From Pseudomonas chlororaphis subsp. chlororaphis (GTDB lineage Bacteria > Pseudomonadota > Gammaproteobacteria > Pseudomonadales > Pseudomonadaceae), in assembly GCF_003945765.1 (NCBI RefSeq), contig NZ_CP027712.1, positions 6,510,001 to 6,574,000 of the forward strand: a stretch of DNA of 64,000 nt. Direction: 5' to 3'. This document shows, one piece after another, positions 38,384 to 48,373 of the stretch (positions are counted from its first letter, which is position 1; each line of letters starts with the position of its first letter). The translations under genes and the position numbers were made by a program. Below the pieces are notes generated by a model. That model had not been told where the DNA came from. It saw nothing but the letters and a program-made list of their open reading frames with translations, and searched no databases.

Positions 38384-41233
38384 ATGACCCGCACCCATGA
38401 AATCCGCCCAGATCTGGACGAGGGAATCGATCGCAAGGTTCTCAGCCAGCTGCGTGCGCGCTTTCTGAAGCTCAACGAAGGGCGTCTGGATCGGGCCATG
38501 GAGGGGTTATCGCCGCGCCAGCAACTGGTGCTCAACCTGTTGCCGCTATTCTTTCACGTCAACCACCCGTTATTGCCGGGTTATGTGTCGGGTGGCACAC
38601 CCGCCGGGCTGTCGAACTACGAACCCGACACCTCAACGCTCAACGAAGCCCAGCGCCTGACTCGCTCGTTTTCCTACAAGGTCCGGCCCGGCAATGCACC
38701 GCGACCTATCCATGGCCTGTTCCTGATGGGCAGCCTGGGCACCCTGGCCCAGGCTGACCAGAGCGATATGGATGTGTGGGTCTGCCATGCGCCCGATCTC
38801 GGCGAGAACGAACTCGCCGAACTGCGCAAGAAATGCCTGCTACTGGAAACCTGGGCCGCCGGCCAGGGTGCCGAGGCGCACTTCTTCCTGATCGACCCGA
38901 GCCGCTTTGTCCGTGGCGATCGCGACACCCAGCTGAGCTCGGACGATTGCGGCACCACTCAGCACTATCTGCTGCTGGACGAGTTCTATCGCACGGCCAT
39001 CTGGCTGGCCGGGCGTACGCCACTGTGGTGGCTGGTGCCGGTGTACGAAGAAGCCCGCTACCAGCAGTACACCCATACGCTGCTGTCCAAGCGTTTCATC
39101 CCTGCCGACGAAAACCTCGACCTTGGCCATCTGGCTCATATTCCGCCGGGCGAATTCATCGGCGCCGGGCTCTGGCAGTTGTTCAAGGGCATCGAGTCGC
39201 CGTACAAGTCGGTGCTCAAGCTGCTGCTGACCGAGGTCTACGCCAGCGAACACCCGCGGGTGGAATGCCTGAGCCTGCGCTTCAAGCAGGCGGTGTTCGC
39301 CAATCGCCTGGACCTCGACGAGCTGGATCCGTACATCGTGGTCTACCGGCGCATCGAGGAATACCTCAAGGCCCGCGGCGAACCGGAGCGCCTGGAGCTG
39401 GTACGGCGCAGCCTGTACCTGAAGGTCAACCGCAAGCTCACCGGCAATAACGGCGCGCGCAACCCGAGCTGGCAGCGCTCGCTGCTCGAACGGCTGGCCC
39501 ACGAATGGGGCTGGGATCAACGCCAGCTGGCAATGCTCGACAGCCGCAGCCAGTGGAAAGTCCGCCAGGTCAGCGCCGAACGCCGAGCCCTGGTCAATGA
39601 GCTGAACTACAGCTACCGCTTCCTGACCCAGTTCGCCCGTACCGAGCAGACCCTCGGCCTGGTCAACAAGCGCGACCTGAATATCCTCGGCCGCCGCCTG
39701 TACGCAGCCTTTGAACGCAAGGCCGGCAAGATCGAATTCATCAACCCCGGCATAGCCCCGGACCTGGCCGAAGACACCCTGACCCTGGTGCAGTCGCCCA
39801 ACAAGAAAGAACCGGGGCAAACTCACTGGGGCCTGTACAACGGCAGCCTTAATGCCCTGGAGTGGGAACACTTCGCGCCGATCAAGCGCAGCCGCGAACT
39901 GCTGGAGCTGCTGACCTGGTGCCATCGCAACGGCGTGATCGACAGCAGCACGCGCCTGGCGCTGCACCCGGGCAGCAGCGACTTGAGCGAGTTCGAGCTG
40001 TTCAATCTGCTGGGCAGCCTGCAACAGACCATCGCCCTGCCCCTGGGCACCGTCAGCGAAGAACGCCTGCTGCACAGCAGCGTGCCCAGCGAAGTGCTGA
40101 TCCTGGTGAACGTCGGCCGCGACCCGCTCAAGCATCACCGCGACCTGAACATCCTGATGACTACCGAGCGCACCGATTCTTTGAGCTACGCCGGGGTGCG
40201 GGAGAACCTCGTGCTGACTCTCGACCAGGTGACGCTCAACAGCTGGAACGAGGTATTAGTCGGCCGTTACGACGGCGCCCATGCCCTGCTCGACTGCCTG
40301 CGCGACTACCTCAACAATCTGCCGCGCGGCCCTGAGCAACCGAAGCTGCGAGTGCGCTGCTTCTGCCACAACCGCGCGCAGTTCATCGCCCAACGGGTCG
40401 AAGAGCTGTTCGACACGGCGCAGAACCTGTTGCTCAGCCAGCTCAACCACCGCTACCTGATCCAGGTCCAGCAGCATTACCACGTGCTGGAGTTGGTGCC
40501 GGGCCAGGTCAATCATGTGGCGCTGGCAAGCCTGCCGGCGCTGATCGACTACCTCGGCGAAGAGCAGTCGAGCTACAGCCCGCTGCACCTGGACCCGATG
40601 GCCCTGGAAGAACACGACCTGGCGCTGATCCTGCCGATGGGCCAGCCTGATTGCATCCAGGTGTTCTACCGTGTCGTCGAGGCTCAGGCCGAGCTGTATG
40701 TGCTGGATGAATTCAATGCGCTCTGGCAGCAACGCCTGCCCTACCACGACGAACAGAGCCTGTTGGTCCCCCTGCAACGCTTCCTGCAGTCGATCCTTTA
40801 CCGGCGCGATGCCCAACTGCCGATGGAGGCCTCCCAGGCTCTGGTGCCACTGGATATTTTGTATTACCAGATATTGCCCTCAGGCAGCACAAGAGCCCGT
40901 CGAATCGAGCCACGCCCAGCCCCCCAGACACCAGCGAACAAAGCCTTTTATGACGTGCAGGGCATCATCGGCAAAGCCGCACCGGGGCAGGTGCAGGTCA
41001 CTCTGTATTGCAATCAACGGGAGTTTTCCGAGCTGGAGCATGGCGACCAGTTGTTCGCTGCGGTCGCCCAGGAGATTGTCGGCCAGCGTCGCGAAACCGA
41101 GCGCTATCGCTGCTATATCACTGACCTGGACCTGTCCGGCTTACTCGGCGACCACCATGGTTCAAGCAATCTCTACCTGCGCTACAAGGCCGACCTGGAG
41201 CGCGCCTTGAACGACGCGCTCGAGCAGGTCTAG
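38384..41233 (+). CDS. cyaA: Class I adenylate cyclase
   Basis: 949 residues. Makes cAMP from ATP. The N-terminal catalytic half has the nucleotidyltransferase-like GLFLMGSLGTLAQADQSDMDVWVC, where the GS and D-x-D residues bind ATP and metal; the C-terminal half is regulatory and responds to sugar transport in enterobacteria. In Pseudomonas cAMP works through Vfr. No SD-like site precedes the ATG, so translation may be kept low, as for E. coli cyaA. Confidence 0.95.
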   Translation: MTRTHEIRPDLDEGIDRKVLSQLRARFLKLNEGRLDRAMEGLSPRQQLVLNLLPLFFHVNHPLLPGYVSGGTPAGLSNYEPDTSTLNEAQRLTRSFSYKVRPGNAPRPIHGLFLMGSLGTLAQADQSDMDVWVCHAPDLGENELAELRKKCLLLETWAAGQGAEAHFFLIDPSRFVRGDRDTQLSSDDCGTTQHYLLLDEFYRTAIWLAGRTPLWWLVPVYEEARYQQYTHTLLSKRFIPADENLDLGHLAHIPPGEFIGAGLWQLFKGIESPYKSVLKLLLTEVYASEHPRVECLSLRFKQAVFANRLDLDELDPYIVVYRRIEEYLKARGEPERLELVRRSLYLKVNRKLTGNNGARNPSWQRSLLERLAHEWGWDQRQLAMLDSRSQWKVRQVSAERRALVNELNYSYRFLTQFARTEQTLGLVNKRDLNILGRRLYAAFERKAGKIEFINPGIAPDLAEDTLTLVQSPNKKEPGQTHWGLYNGSLNALEWEHFAPIKRSRELLELLTWCHRNGVIDSSTRLALHPGSSDLSEFELFNLLGSLQQTIALPLGTVSEERLLHSSVPSEVLILVNVGRDPLKHHRDLNILMTTERTDSLSYAGVRENLVLTLDQVTLNSWNEVLVGRYDGAHALLDCLRDYLNNLPRGPEQPKLRVRCFCHNRAQFIAQRVEELFDTAQNLLLSQLNHRYLIQVQQHYHVLELVPGQVNHVALASLPALIDYLGEEQSSYSPLHLDPMALEEHDLALILPMGQPDCIQVFYRVVEAQAELYVLDEFNALWQQRLPYHDEQSLLVPLQRFLQSILYRRDAQLPMEASQALVPLDILYYQILPSGSTRARRIEPRPAPQTPANKAFYDVQGIIGKAAPGQVQVTLYCNQREFSELEHGDQLFAAVAQEIVGQRRETERYRCYITDLDLSGLLGDHHGSSNLYLRYKADLERALNDALEQV

Positions 41234-41249
41234 CCGTCAGCGGCGCCCT

Positions 41250-41663
41250 TCAGAGGTGAAAGTCGCCAGCCGCTTCGGGTTGGTATTCCACTTCCAGCAG
41301 GGTCAGCTTCAGGGTCTTGCCGCCGGGCGCCGGCCAGTCGATGTACTGCCCGACCTGCAAACCGAGCAAGGCGCTGCCCACCGGCGCCAGGATAGAGATC
41401 CGGCCCTCGTCGGCGTTGGCGTCCTGCGGATACACCAGGGTCAGGTGATAGTCCTTGCCGCTGCCCTCTTCGCGGCAATGCACACGCGAATTCATGGTCA
41501 CGACACCAGGCGGGACTTCATCGTGGCCCACCAGGGTTTCGGCGCGATCCAGCTCGGTCTGCAACGCAATGACGCCAGGCAGCGTGTCGTCCAGGCTGTC
41601 GATCAGGCGCTCCAGACGCTGCACGTCGAGGCGGGTGAGAATGATGGAAGGTGCGGTGCTCAT
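41250..41663 (-). CDS. rnk: Regulator of nucleoside diphosphate kinase Rnk
   Basis: 137 residues. A short N-terminal coiled coil and a GreA/GreB-like C-terminal FKBP-type domain (YHLTLVYPQDANADEGRISILAPVGSALLGLQVGQ). Rnk binds RNA polymerase and was named for its effect on Ndk and alginate in P. aeruginosa. ATG at 41663 gives the usual N terminus. Convergent with cyaA. Confidence 0.9.
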   Translation of the reverse strand: MSTAPSIILTRLDVQRLERLIDSLDDTLPGVIALQTELDRAETLVGHDEVPPGVVTMNSRVHCREEGSGKDYHLTLVYPQDANADEGRISILAPVGSALLGLQVGQYIDWPAPGGKTLKLTLLEVEYQPEAAGDFHL

Positions 41664-41699
41664 GATCCAGGCAGACTCCTTTTTTCGGCACAAAAAAGC

Positions 41700-41728
41700 A
41701 AAACCCCGTCCAGATAAGACGGGGTTTT
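41700..41728 (-). terminator. Intrinsic terminator after the DUF1289 gene
   Basis: AAAACCCCGTC (41700-41710) and GACGGGGTTTT (41718-41728) with a short loop. On the minus strand it follows cyaY-DUF1289 and precedes rnk. Confidence 0.85.
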
Positions 41729-41810
41729 CACTGGCCTCGATGTGGCGAGGCGTAACCGGACACTACCACAGCAGCACAAATAAACAAGCCGCCGGGCTTT
41801 TGTGCCCGGG

Positions 41811-42044
41811 CTAGCCCATACCGGGCGCCGCAGCCCGCTTGCGCTCCAGCGCCTGGCGACAGATGACTCGCCGTCGCTCATCGTCCGCCGAGCGCCATTC
41901 GCGAATGTCTTCCACATGCCGGAAACAGCCCTTGCAGACTTTTTCCTCATCCAGCCGGCACAGGCTGATGCAGGGCGAGGCCACGGCCGGGCTGACATTG
42001 CTGTACAGCGGCTTGGGCGGGCGCGCCGGGGCGGTTGGCGTCAC
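41811..42044 (-). CDS. DUF1289 domain-containing protein
   Basis: 77 residues. The cysteine motif SPCISLCRLDEEKVCKGCFR and following EWRSADDERRRVI define DUF1289, a small probable zinc- or Fe-S-binding domain of unknown function. I chose the GTG at 42044, five bases after the cyaY stop codon begins, because the frame upstream reads as a serine-rich shadow of cyaY. An operon with frataxin is consistent with a metal-related role, which remains inference. Confidence 0.82.
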   Translation of the reverse strand: MTPTAPARPPKPLYSNVSPAVASPCISLCRLDEEKVCKGCFRHVEDIREWRSADDERRRVICRQALERKRAAAPGMG

Positions 42045-42048
42045 AGTC

Positions 42049-42381
42049 TCAGAGCCCTTCGAACTCGAGCTTGATATCGGCCTGCTCGAGGACGATGCGC
42101 TCGAGCATTTCGCCCAGCTGCTCTTCGCTCTTGTCGCACATCCAGCGCTCGCTTTCTTCGTCGTAATCGAAGTGGAAACCACCGGAGCGCGCGGCCAGCC
42201 ACAGCTGACGCAGCGGCTCCTGGCGGCTGAAGATCACCTGGCTGCCGTTTTCGAACTTGACGGTGAGCACACCGGCGGAGCTCTCCAGATCGATATCCAG
42301 GTCACTCTCCTCGAAAATGTCCTCCAGCGTCTGCTGGGTGGCATCGACCAGGTCGTGGAAACGGGCTTCAGTCAAACTCAT
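42049..42381 (-). CDS. cyaY: Iron donor protein CyaY (bacterial frataxin)
   Basis: 110 residues. MSLTEARFHDLVDATQQTLEDIFEESDLDIDLESSAGVLTV contains the acidic ridge of frataxin that binds iron, followed by the beta-sheet core. It modulates iron-sulfur cluster assembly on IscS/IscU. Divergent from lptM-lysA, as in many gammaproteobacteria. Confidence 0.95.
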   Translation of the reverse strand: MSLTEARFHDLVDATQQTLEDIFEESDLDIDLESSAGVLTVKFENGSQVIFSRQEPLRQLWLAARSGGFHFDYDEESERWMCDKSEEQLGEMLERIVLEQADIKLEFEGL

Positions 42382-42620
42382 TGCGGGAACCTCGAAAAGT
42401 GTCTACTCACGCTCAAGCGCCGCAAGATACGGGCGCATCCGGGCGAATGCAAAGGATACCGATCAAGGGCGCGGGCGGCAGAGAAAATATCCCCGCAACC
42501 GCCGCGTCCAGCGCCCGTGCCCGGGGCAAAGGCCCGCCGGACGGGTGTTCCAGCGCATAGGCAAGCCGTCGGGTGGCCGGTATACTCGGGCGCAATTAAC
42601 GCATTCTCAAGGATTTCGCC

Positions 42621-42773
42621 ATGAAGCGCCTGATCTCTTCCCTTGCTGCGCTCGTCGCGGTTGCCTGCCTTGTCACTGCCTGCGGTCAAAAAGGCCCGCT
42701 GTATCTTCCCGATGACAGCAAATCCCCTGAAGACCAAGGTCACTCGCAGTCGCACAAGCACGACACCAACTAA
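42621..42773 (+). CDS. lptM: LPS translocon maturation lipoprotein LptM
   Basis: 50 residues. A lipoprotein signal peptide (MKRLISSLAALVAVACLVTAC) with lipobox VTAC places lipidated Cys21 at the mature N terminus; CGQKGPLYLP is the conserved LptM (formerly YifL, LppL in P. aeruginosa) core, followed by a polar tail rich in His and Ser. In E. coli it helps oxidative maturation of the LptD-LptE outer-membrane translocon. It precedes lysA by nine bases. A -10-like TATACT lies about 40 bases before the start. Confidence 0.92.
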   Translation: MKRLISSLAALVAVACLVTACGQKGPLYLPDDSKSPEDQGHSQSHKHDTN

Positions 42774-42782
42774 GGGAACCCC

Positions 42783-44030
42783 ATGGACGCTTTTAACTAC
42801 CGCGACGGGCTGCTGTTCGCGGAAGGTGTAGCGTTGTCCGCCATTGCCGAGCGCTTTGGCACGCCGACCTACGTCTATTCCCGAGCGCATATCGAAGCGC
42901 AGTACCGCGCGTACGCCGATGCCCTCGCCGGCATGCCGCACCTGGTCTGCTTCGCGGTAAAGGCCAACTCCAACCTGGGTGTACTGAATGTCCTGGCGCG
43001 TCTGGGCGCCGGTTTCGACATCGTCTCCCGGGGCGAGCTGGAACGCGTCCTGGCCGCTGGCGGCGCGGCCGACAAGATTGTCTTCTCCGGTGTCGGCAAG
43101 ACCCGTGACGACATGCGTCGCGCCCTGGAAGTCGGCGTGCACTGCTTCAACGTCGAGTCCAGCGACGAGCTGGAACGCCTGCAACAGGTCGCCGCCGAAC
43201 TCAAGGTTCGCGCGCCGGTTTCGCTGCGGGTCAACCCGGATGTCGATGCTGGCACCCACCCGTACATTTCCACCGGCCTGAAGGAAAACAAGTTCGGTAT
43301 CGCCATCGCCGATGCCGAAGACGTGTACATCCGCGCGGCACAGCTGCCGAACCTGGAAGTGGTCGGCGTCGACTGCCATATCGGCTCGCAACTGACCACC
43401 CTGGCCCCCTTCATCGATGCCCTCGACCGTCTGCTGGACCTGGTCGACCGCCTGGGCGAGTGCGGCATCTACCTGCGCCACATCGACCTCGGTGGCGGCC
43501 TGGGCGTGCGTTATCGCGATGAAGAGCCACCGCTGGCCGCCGACTACGTCAAGGCCGTGCGCGAACGCCTCGACGGCCGCGACCTGGAACTGCTCTTCGA
43601 ACCCGGCCGTTTCATCGTCGCCAACGCCGGAGTACTGCTGACCCGGGTCGAGTACCTCAAGCACACCGAACACAAGGACTTCGCCATCGTCGACGCGGCG
43701 ATGAACGACCTGATCCGCCCGGCCCTGTACCAGGCCTGGATGGACGTCAGCGCCGTACGCCCGCGCGATGGCCAGGCACGTACCTACGACATCGTCGGCC
43801 CGATCTGCGAAACCGGCGACTTCCTGGCCAAGGAACGTCAGCTGGTCCTGGAAGAGGGCGACCTGCTGGCCGTGCATTCGGCCGGTGCCTACGGTTTCGT
43901 CATGAGCTCCAACTACAACACCCGCGGTCGCGCTGCTGAAGTGCTGGTCGATGGTGAACAGGCTGTTGAAGTGCGTCGCCGCGAGACGGTAGCCGAGTTG
44001 TTTGCTGGCGAAAGCCTGCTGCCGGAGTAA
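42783..44030 (+). CDS. lysA: Diaminopimelate decarboxylase
   Basis: 415 residues. PLP enzyme of fold III making lysine from meso-diaminopimelate. The PLP lysine is in [12 protein letters not shown] (about K62), with the glycine-rich phosphate loop [23 protein letters not shown] and the C-terminal [11 protein letters not shown] with catalytic cysteine. Followed five bases later by dapF, which provides its substrate. Confidence 0.97.
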   Translation: MDAFNYRDGLLFAEGVALSAIAERFGTPTYVYSRAHIEAQYRAYADALAGMPHLVCFAVKANSNLGVLNVLARLGAGFDIVSRGELERVLAAGGAADKIVFSGVGKTRDDMRRALEVGVHCFNVESSDELERLQQVAAELKVRAPVSLRVNPDVDAGTHPYISTGLKENKFGIAIADAEDVYIRAAQLPNLEVVGVDCHIGSQLTTLAPFIDALDRLLDLVDRLGECGIYLRHIDLGGGLGVRYRDEEPPLAADYVKAVRERLDGRDLELLFEPGRFIVANAGVLLTRVEYLKHTEHKDFAIVDAAMNDLIRPALYQAWMDVSAVRPRDGQARTYDIVGPICETGDFLAKERQLVLEEGDLLAVHSAGAYGFVMSSNYNTRGRAAEVLVDGEQAVEVRRRETVAELFAGESLLPE

Positions 44031-44034
44031 AACC

Positions 44035-44865
44035 ATGCTGCTGCGTTTTACCAAGATGCACGGCCTGGGCAATGACTTCATGGTCCTCGACCTGGTCAGC
44101 CAGCACGCGCACATCCTGCCCAAACATGCCAAGCAATGGGGCGATCGCAACACCGGAGTCGGTTTCGACCAGTTGCTGATCGTCGAGGCGCCGAGTAATC
44201 CGGATGTGGATTTCCGCTACCGGATCTTCAATTCCGACGGCTCCGAAGTGGAGCAATGCGGCAACGGTGCGCGCTGTTTCGCCCGTTTCGTGCTGGACAA
44301 GCGCCTGACCACCAAGCGCCAGATCCGCGTCGAGACCAAAAGCGGCATCATCGAACTGGATGTGCGCAACGACGGTCAGATCAGCGTCGACATGGGCGCG
44401 CCGCGCCTGGTGCCCGAGCAGATTCCATTCGTGGCACCGGCCCAGGCCCTGAGTTATCAGGTCGAAGTCGATGGCCAGACCGTCGAATTGGCCGCGGTGT
44501 CCATGGGCAACCCCCATGCGGTGCTGCGGGTCAACGACATCAACAGCGCGCCGGTGCATGAGCTGGGACCGAAGATCGAACATCACCCGCGCTTCCCGGC
44601 CCGGGTCAATGTCGGCTTCATCCAGATCATCGACCGTCAGCGCGCGCAGCTGCGGGTCTGGGAACGTGGCGCCGGGGAAACCCAGGCCTGCGGTACCGGC
44701 GCCTGCGCCGCCGCAGTGGCCGCGATCAGCCAGGGGTGGATGGATTCGCCGCTATTGATCGACCTGCCGGGCGGGCGCCTGTCCATCGAATGGGCAGGCC
44801 CTGGCCAACCGGTGAAGATGACCGGCCCGGCAGTGCGCGTATACGAAGGACAGGTGCGTCTTTGA
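44035..44865 (+). CDS. dapF: Diaminopimelate epimerase
   Basis: 276 residues. Interconverts LL- and meso-diaminopimelate with two cysteines as acid and base, seen in [13 protein letters not shown] and in [14 protein letters not shown]. Begins [17 protein letters not shown] overlapping the lysA end precedes the ATG at 44035. Second enzyme gene of the lptM-lysA-dapF-DUF484-xerC-HAD operon. Confidence 0.97.
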   Translation: MLLRFTKMHGLGNDFMVLDLVSQHAHILPKHAKQWGDRNTGVGFDQLLIVEAPSNPDVDFRYRIFNSDGSEVEQCGNGARCFARFVLDKRLTTKRQIRVETKSGIIELDVRNDGQISVDMGAPRLVPEQIPFVAPAQALSYQVEVDGQTVELAAVSMGNPHAVLRVNDINSAPVHELGPKIEHHPRFPARVNVGFIQIIDRQRAQLRVWERGAGETQACGTGACAAAVAAISQGWMDSPLLIDLPGGRLSIEWAGPGQPVKMTGPAVRVYEGQVRL

Positions 44866-44878
44866 ATGAGCGAAAACC

Positions 44879-45604
44879 ATGACTGATCAGCCTCAGGTTC
44901 CAGCCGAACAACCCGACGAATCTCCTGCCGAAAACCTCGAGGCGGCGGCGATCGCCGCGTACCTGGAGGCTCATCCGGACTTCTTCGTCGAGCATGAAGA
45001 ACTGCTCCCGGCGTTGCGCATTCCCCATCAGCGCGGTGACACCATCTCGCTGGTGGAGCGGCAAATGAAGATCCTGCGCGAGCGCAACATCGAGATGCGC
45101 CACCGGCTTTCGCAGTTGATGGACGTGGCCCGCGACAACGACCGGCTCTTCGAGAAGACCCGGCGCCTGATTCTCGCGCTGATGGACGCCAACAGCCTGG
45201 AAGACGTGGTGATGAGCGTCGAAGACAGCCTGCGCCAGGACTTCCAGGTGCCATTCGTGAGCCTGATCCTGTTCAGCGACAGCGCCATGCCGGTAGGCCG
45301 CTGGGTCACCGCCGCCGACGCCCAGACCGCCATCGGCGGCTTGCTGACCGAAGGCAAGAGCGTCAGCGGCAGCCTGCGCGAGCATGAGCTGGACTTCCTG
45401 TTCGGCGAAGAACAGCGCCAGCAGATCGGCTCGAGCGCCGTGGTCGCCATCGCCCATCAGGGCATTCACGGCGTGCTGGCCATCGCCAGCCGCGACCCGC
45501 AGCACTACAAAAGCTCGGTGGGGACGCTGTTCCTCAGCTATATCGCCGAAGTCATGGGCCGCGTGCTGCCGCGCTTCACTCACTCGCTACGCTCGGTTCG
45601 CTGA
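44879..45604 (+). CDS. DUF484 family protein (GAF-like)
   Basis: 241 residues. After a proline-rich N terminus, [38 protein letters not shown] and a coiled coil lead into a GAF-like domain. DUF484 proteins are always found between dapF and xerC in gammaproteobacteria; their role is unknown. The xerC start is two bases after its stop. Confidence 0.9.
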   Translation: MTDQPQVPAEQPDESPAENLEAAAIAAYLEAHPDFFVEHEELLPALRIPHQRGDTISLVERQMKILRERNIEMRHRLSQLMDVARDNDRLFEKTRRLILALMDANSLEDVVMSVEDSLRQDFQVPFVSLILFSDSAMPVGRWVTAADAQTAIGGLLTEGKSVSGSLREHELDFLFGEEQRQQIGSSAVVAIAHQGIHGVLAIASRDPQHYKSSVGTLFLSYIAEVMGRVLPRFTHSLRSVR

Positions 45605-45606
45605 CC

Positions 45607-46503
45607 ATGGAACGACAACTGGACGCCTACTGCGAGCACCTGCGCAGTGAGCGCCAAGTGTCGCCCCATACGCTGCAAGCCTACCGCCGCGACCTGGAAA
45701 AAGTGCTGGCCTTCTGCGCCAAGCAGCAGGTTTGCAACTGGTCCGACCTGGACATCCAGGGCCTGCGCAGCATGATTGCGCGCCTGCACCAGCAGGGCCA
45801 ATCCTCTCGCAGCCTGGCGCGCCTGCTCTCCGCCGTACGCGGCCTGTACCACTACCTGAACCGCGAAGGTCTGTGCAATCACGACCCGGCCAACGGCCTG
45901 GCGCCACCCAAGGGCGAGCGCCGCCTGCCCAAGACCCTGGACACCGATCGCGCGCTGCAATTGCTCGATGGCGCGGTGGAGGATGATTTCCTCGCGCACC
46001 GCGACCAGGCGATTCTCGAGCTGTTCTATTCCTCCGGGCTGCGCCTGTCGGAGCTGACCAGCCTCGACCTCGAACAATTGGACCTGGCCGATGGCCTGGT
46101 GCAGGTCCACGGCAAAGGCAGCAAGACCCGGGTCCTGCCGATTGGCAAGAAGGCCCGCGAGGCGCTGCAGCTGTGGCTACCGCTGCGGGCGCTGAGCAAT
46201 CCGCCGGATGACGCAGTGTTCGTCAGCCAGCAGGGCCGGCGCCTGGGCCCCCGGGCGATTCAGCTGCGGGTCAAGGCCGCCGGCGAGCGCGAGCTGGGAC
46301 AGAACCTGCATCCGCACATGCTGCGACACTCCTTCGCCAGTCACATGCTGGAATCCTCCCAGGACCTGCGCGCGGTACAGGAACTGCTGGGGCACTCGGA
46401 TATCAAGACCACCCAGATCTATACCCACCTGGACTTCCAGCACCTGGCAGCGGTCTACGACAGCGCCCACCCACGGGCCAAACGCAACAAAGGCGGTGAG
46501 TAA
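45607..46503 (+). CDS. xerC: Tyrosine recombinase XerC (Sss)
   Basis: 298 residues. With XerD it resolves chromosome dimers at dif. The N-terminal SAM-like core-binding domain (about 1-85) is followed by the catalytic domain with Arg in SSGLRLSEL, Lys in [21 protein letters not shown], and the Tyr nucleophile in IYTHLDF. It is a housekeeping gene here, not a sign of an integrated element. Overlaps the HAD gene by one base (TAATG). Confidence 0.96.
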   Translation: MERQLDAYCEHLRSERQVSPHTLQAYRRDLEKVLAFCAKQQVCNWSDLDIQGLRSMIARLHQQGQSSRSLARLLSAVRGLYHYLNREGLCNHDPANGLAPPKGERRLPKTLDTDRALQLLDGAVEDDFLAHRDQAILELFYSSGLRLSELTSLDLEQLDLADGLVQVHGKGSKTRVLPIGKKAREALQLWLPLRALSNPPDDAVFVSQQGRRLGPRAIQLRVKAAGERELGQNLHPHMLRHSFASHMLESSQDLRAVQELLGHSDIKTTQIYTHLDFQHLAAVYDSAHPRAKRNKGGE

Positions 46504-47207
46504 TGACGATCAAGCTGATCACCTTCGACCTCGACGACACGCTGTGGGATACCGCGCCCGTGATCGTCAGCGCCGAAGCCGTGCTGCGCCAGTGGCTGAC
46601 CGACCACGCTCCGCAACTGGGCGGCGTACCGGTGGAGCATCTCTGGACCATCCGTGAGCGGGTGCTGAACAACGAGCCGGGGCTCAAGTACCGCATCAGC
46701 GCGCTGCGCCGACGGGTGCTGTTTCATGCACTGGAGGAAGCCGGCTACGACCAGGGCCAGGCCAATGCCCTGGCCGACCAGAGTTTTGAAGTGTTCCTGC
46801 ATGCGCGGCACCAGCTGGATATCTTTCCCGAGGTGCAGCCGACCCTGGAAGCGCTGGCCAACCACTTCGCCCTGGGCGTGGTCACCAATGGCAACGCCGA
46901 CGTGCGCCGCCTGGGGCTGGCGGATTACTTCAAGTTCGCCCTGTGCGCCGAAGACATCGGCATCGCCAAGCCCGATGCACGGCTGTTTCACGAAGCCCTG
47001 CAACGGGGCGAGGCGACACCGGACACCGCCGTGCACATCGGCGACCACCCGGGCGACGACATCGCCGGGGCCCAGCAGGCCGGCTTGCGGGCCATCTGGT
47101 TCAACCCGGCCGGCAAGGCCTGGGAGGCGGACCGGTTGCCGGATGCGGAAATCCGCAGCCTGACTGAGCTGCCGAAACTGCTGGCGCGCTGGCACAACGG
47201 CGCCTGA
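46503..47207 (+). CDS. HAD superfamily hydrolase (YigB-like)
   Basis: 234 residues. Motif I FDLDDTLWDT with the nucleophilic Asp, motif II VTNGN, motif III lysine in KPDARLF and motif IV IGDHPGDDIAGA are complete, with a C1-type helical cap. YigB in E. coli dephosphorylates FMN, and the same place after xerC supports the link, but the substrate is not proven. Confidence 0.9.
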   Translation: MTIKLITFDLDDTLWDTAPVIVSAEAVLRQWLTDHAPQLGGVPVEHLWTIRERVLNNEPGLKYRISALRRRVLFHALEEAGYDQGQANALADQSFEVFLHARHQLDIFPEVQPTLEALANHFALGVVTNGNADVRRLGLADYFKFALCAEDIGIAKPDARLFHEALQRGEATPDTAVHIGDHPGDDIAGAQQAGLRAIWFNPAGKAWEADRLPDAEIRSLTELPKLLARWHNGA

Positions 47208-47261
47208 TCGGACGCTGTCGCAATCACTGCAACACCGCACTCTCGCCAACAAACGCCCATG

Positions 47262-47290
47262 AAAAAGCCCGCAGCGACGGCGGGCTTTTT
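47262..47290. terminator. Bidirectional terminator between the HAD gene and sutA
   Basis: AAAAAGCCCGC and GCGGGCTTTTT around a short loop, between convergent genes. Confidence 0.85.
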
Positions 47291-47311
47291 CAGCAAGCAA
47301 GTGGCAGGCGC

Positions 47312-47635
47312 TCAGATAGGCCGGCTACCGTACTTGTTATCAGGCTTCTTGGGCGGATCGGCAACCACATTGGCCTCGACTTCCTGCACTTTACCGCCAC
47401 GGGCCAGGAACTCCTCCATGGCGCGCGCCAGTGCATCACGCTCTTTGTTCTTGGCTTCGACACTCGGCAGCTCGTCTACCGAGACGGCAGCCTTGGCCTT
47501 GCCTTTGGCGGTCGGGGCAGGAACATCACTGCCATCGTCTTCCGCCACATCGTCGGCGGCCGCTTCAAGACCTTCTTCGGTTTCGTCTTCGTCGCCTACT
47601 TCGAGGTCGTCGTTTTCCAGATCATCGTCGCTCAT
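47312..47635 (-). CDS. sutA: Transcriptional regulator SutA
   Basis: 107 residues. A very acidic, disordered N terminus (SDDDLENDDLEVGDEDETEE) is followed by a central helix (KERDALARAMEEFLARGGKVQEVEANVV) and a tail ending KPDNKYGSRPI, matching SutA of P. aeruginosa, which binds RNA polymerase and promotes ribosomal and housekeeping transcription in slow growth. It is alone, convergent with the HAD gene. Confidence 0.93.
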   Translation of the reverse strand: MSDDDLENDDLEVGDEDETEEGLEAAADDVAEDDGSDVPAPTAKGKAKAAVSVDELPSVEAKNKERDALARAMEEFLARGGKVQEVEANVVADPPKKPDNKYGSRPI

Positions 47636-47737
47636 GTTCTACCTCATGACTTGCGAAAAGCAGATTAGTTATAGCCCAGCTGAGCCGACTGTCGAAGGCC
47701 GCTGGAAAAAAATCAACATCCACTGATAACCAGCGGC

Positions 47738-48163
47738 TTATGCCTTATCACCGTGCAAGGTGGCAAGGACTTTGCGGGCACCGCCATGATCGCGATGCTC
47801 GCCCAGATAAACGCCTTGCCAGCTGCCTAACGCCAAGCGACCCGCCGATACCGGCAAGCTCAATTGACAGCCTAGCAAACTGGCCTTGAAGTGCGCCGGC
47901 AGATCATCGGGCCCTTCGTCGTCATGTTCATACCCGGCCATGCCTTGAGGCACCAGGGAGTTGAAGAAACGCTCGAAGTCACGACGAACCGCAGGGTCGG
48001 CATTCTCGTTGATGGTCAACGAGGCCGAGGTATGCTGCAGCCACAAATGCAACAGACCGACCCGACATGCCTTCAGTTCAGGCAGGCCGGCGAGCAACTC
48101 GTCCGTTACCAGATGAAAGCCCCGGGGCCTTGCCCGCAGAGTAATCAGAGTCTGTTGCCACAT
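47738..48163 (-). CDS. YjbQ/UPF0047 family protein
   Basis: 141 residues. The beta-barrel family with [31 protein letters not shown] and the C-terminal [18 protein letters not shown]; the histidines form a small metal site. E. coli YjbQ shows thiamine-phosphate synthase side activity; the natural role is not settled. ATG at 48163 is preferred to an upstream extension that is not conserved. Confidence 0.92.
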   Translation of the reverse strand: MWQQTLITLRARPRGFHLVTDELLAGLPELKACRVGLLHLWLQHTSASLTINENADPAVRRDFERFFNSLVPQGMAGYEHDDEGPDDLPAHFKASLLGCQLSLPVSAGRLALGSWQGVYLGEHRDHGGARKVLATLHGDKA

Positions 48164-48333
48164 ACAGTTCTCCGCACATTCGGCGCGCATTCTAGCGCGC
48201 TCTGGGAAAAAACAAAGTGCCGAATATTCCTCCAATGCTGTAAGTCATTGACCCGAAAAAAAAGCAGTCATCAAACTGGCTGACAAGCTCTGGAAAAAAC
48301 CTTTCAGCTGTCTCTCAATGACAAAACGCAGAC

Positions 48334-48364
48334 AAAAAAATGCCCGGCAAGCCGGGCATTTTTT
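48334..48364 (-). terminator. Intrinsic terminator after amtB
   Basis: AAAAAAATGCCCGGC and GCCGGGCATTTTTT form a long stem with a tiny loop, ten bases past the amtB stop. Bases 48164-48333 before it hold the yjbQ promoter and no gene. Confidence 0.9.
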
Positions 48365-48373
48365 CTAGCGAGA

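Noticed and set aside
45607..46503. Tyrosine recombinase as evidence of a mobile island
   Set aside because: It is the housekeeping xerC in its normal dapF-DUF484-xerC setting.
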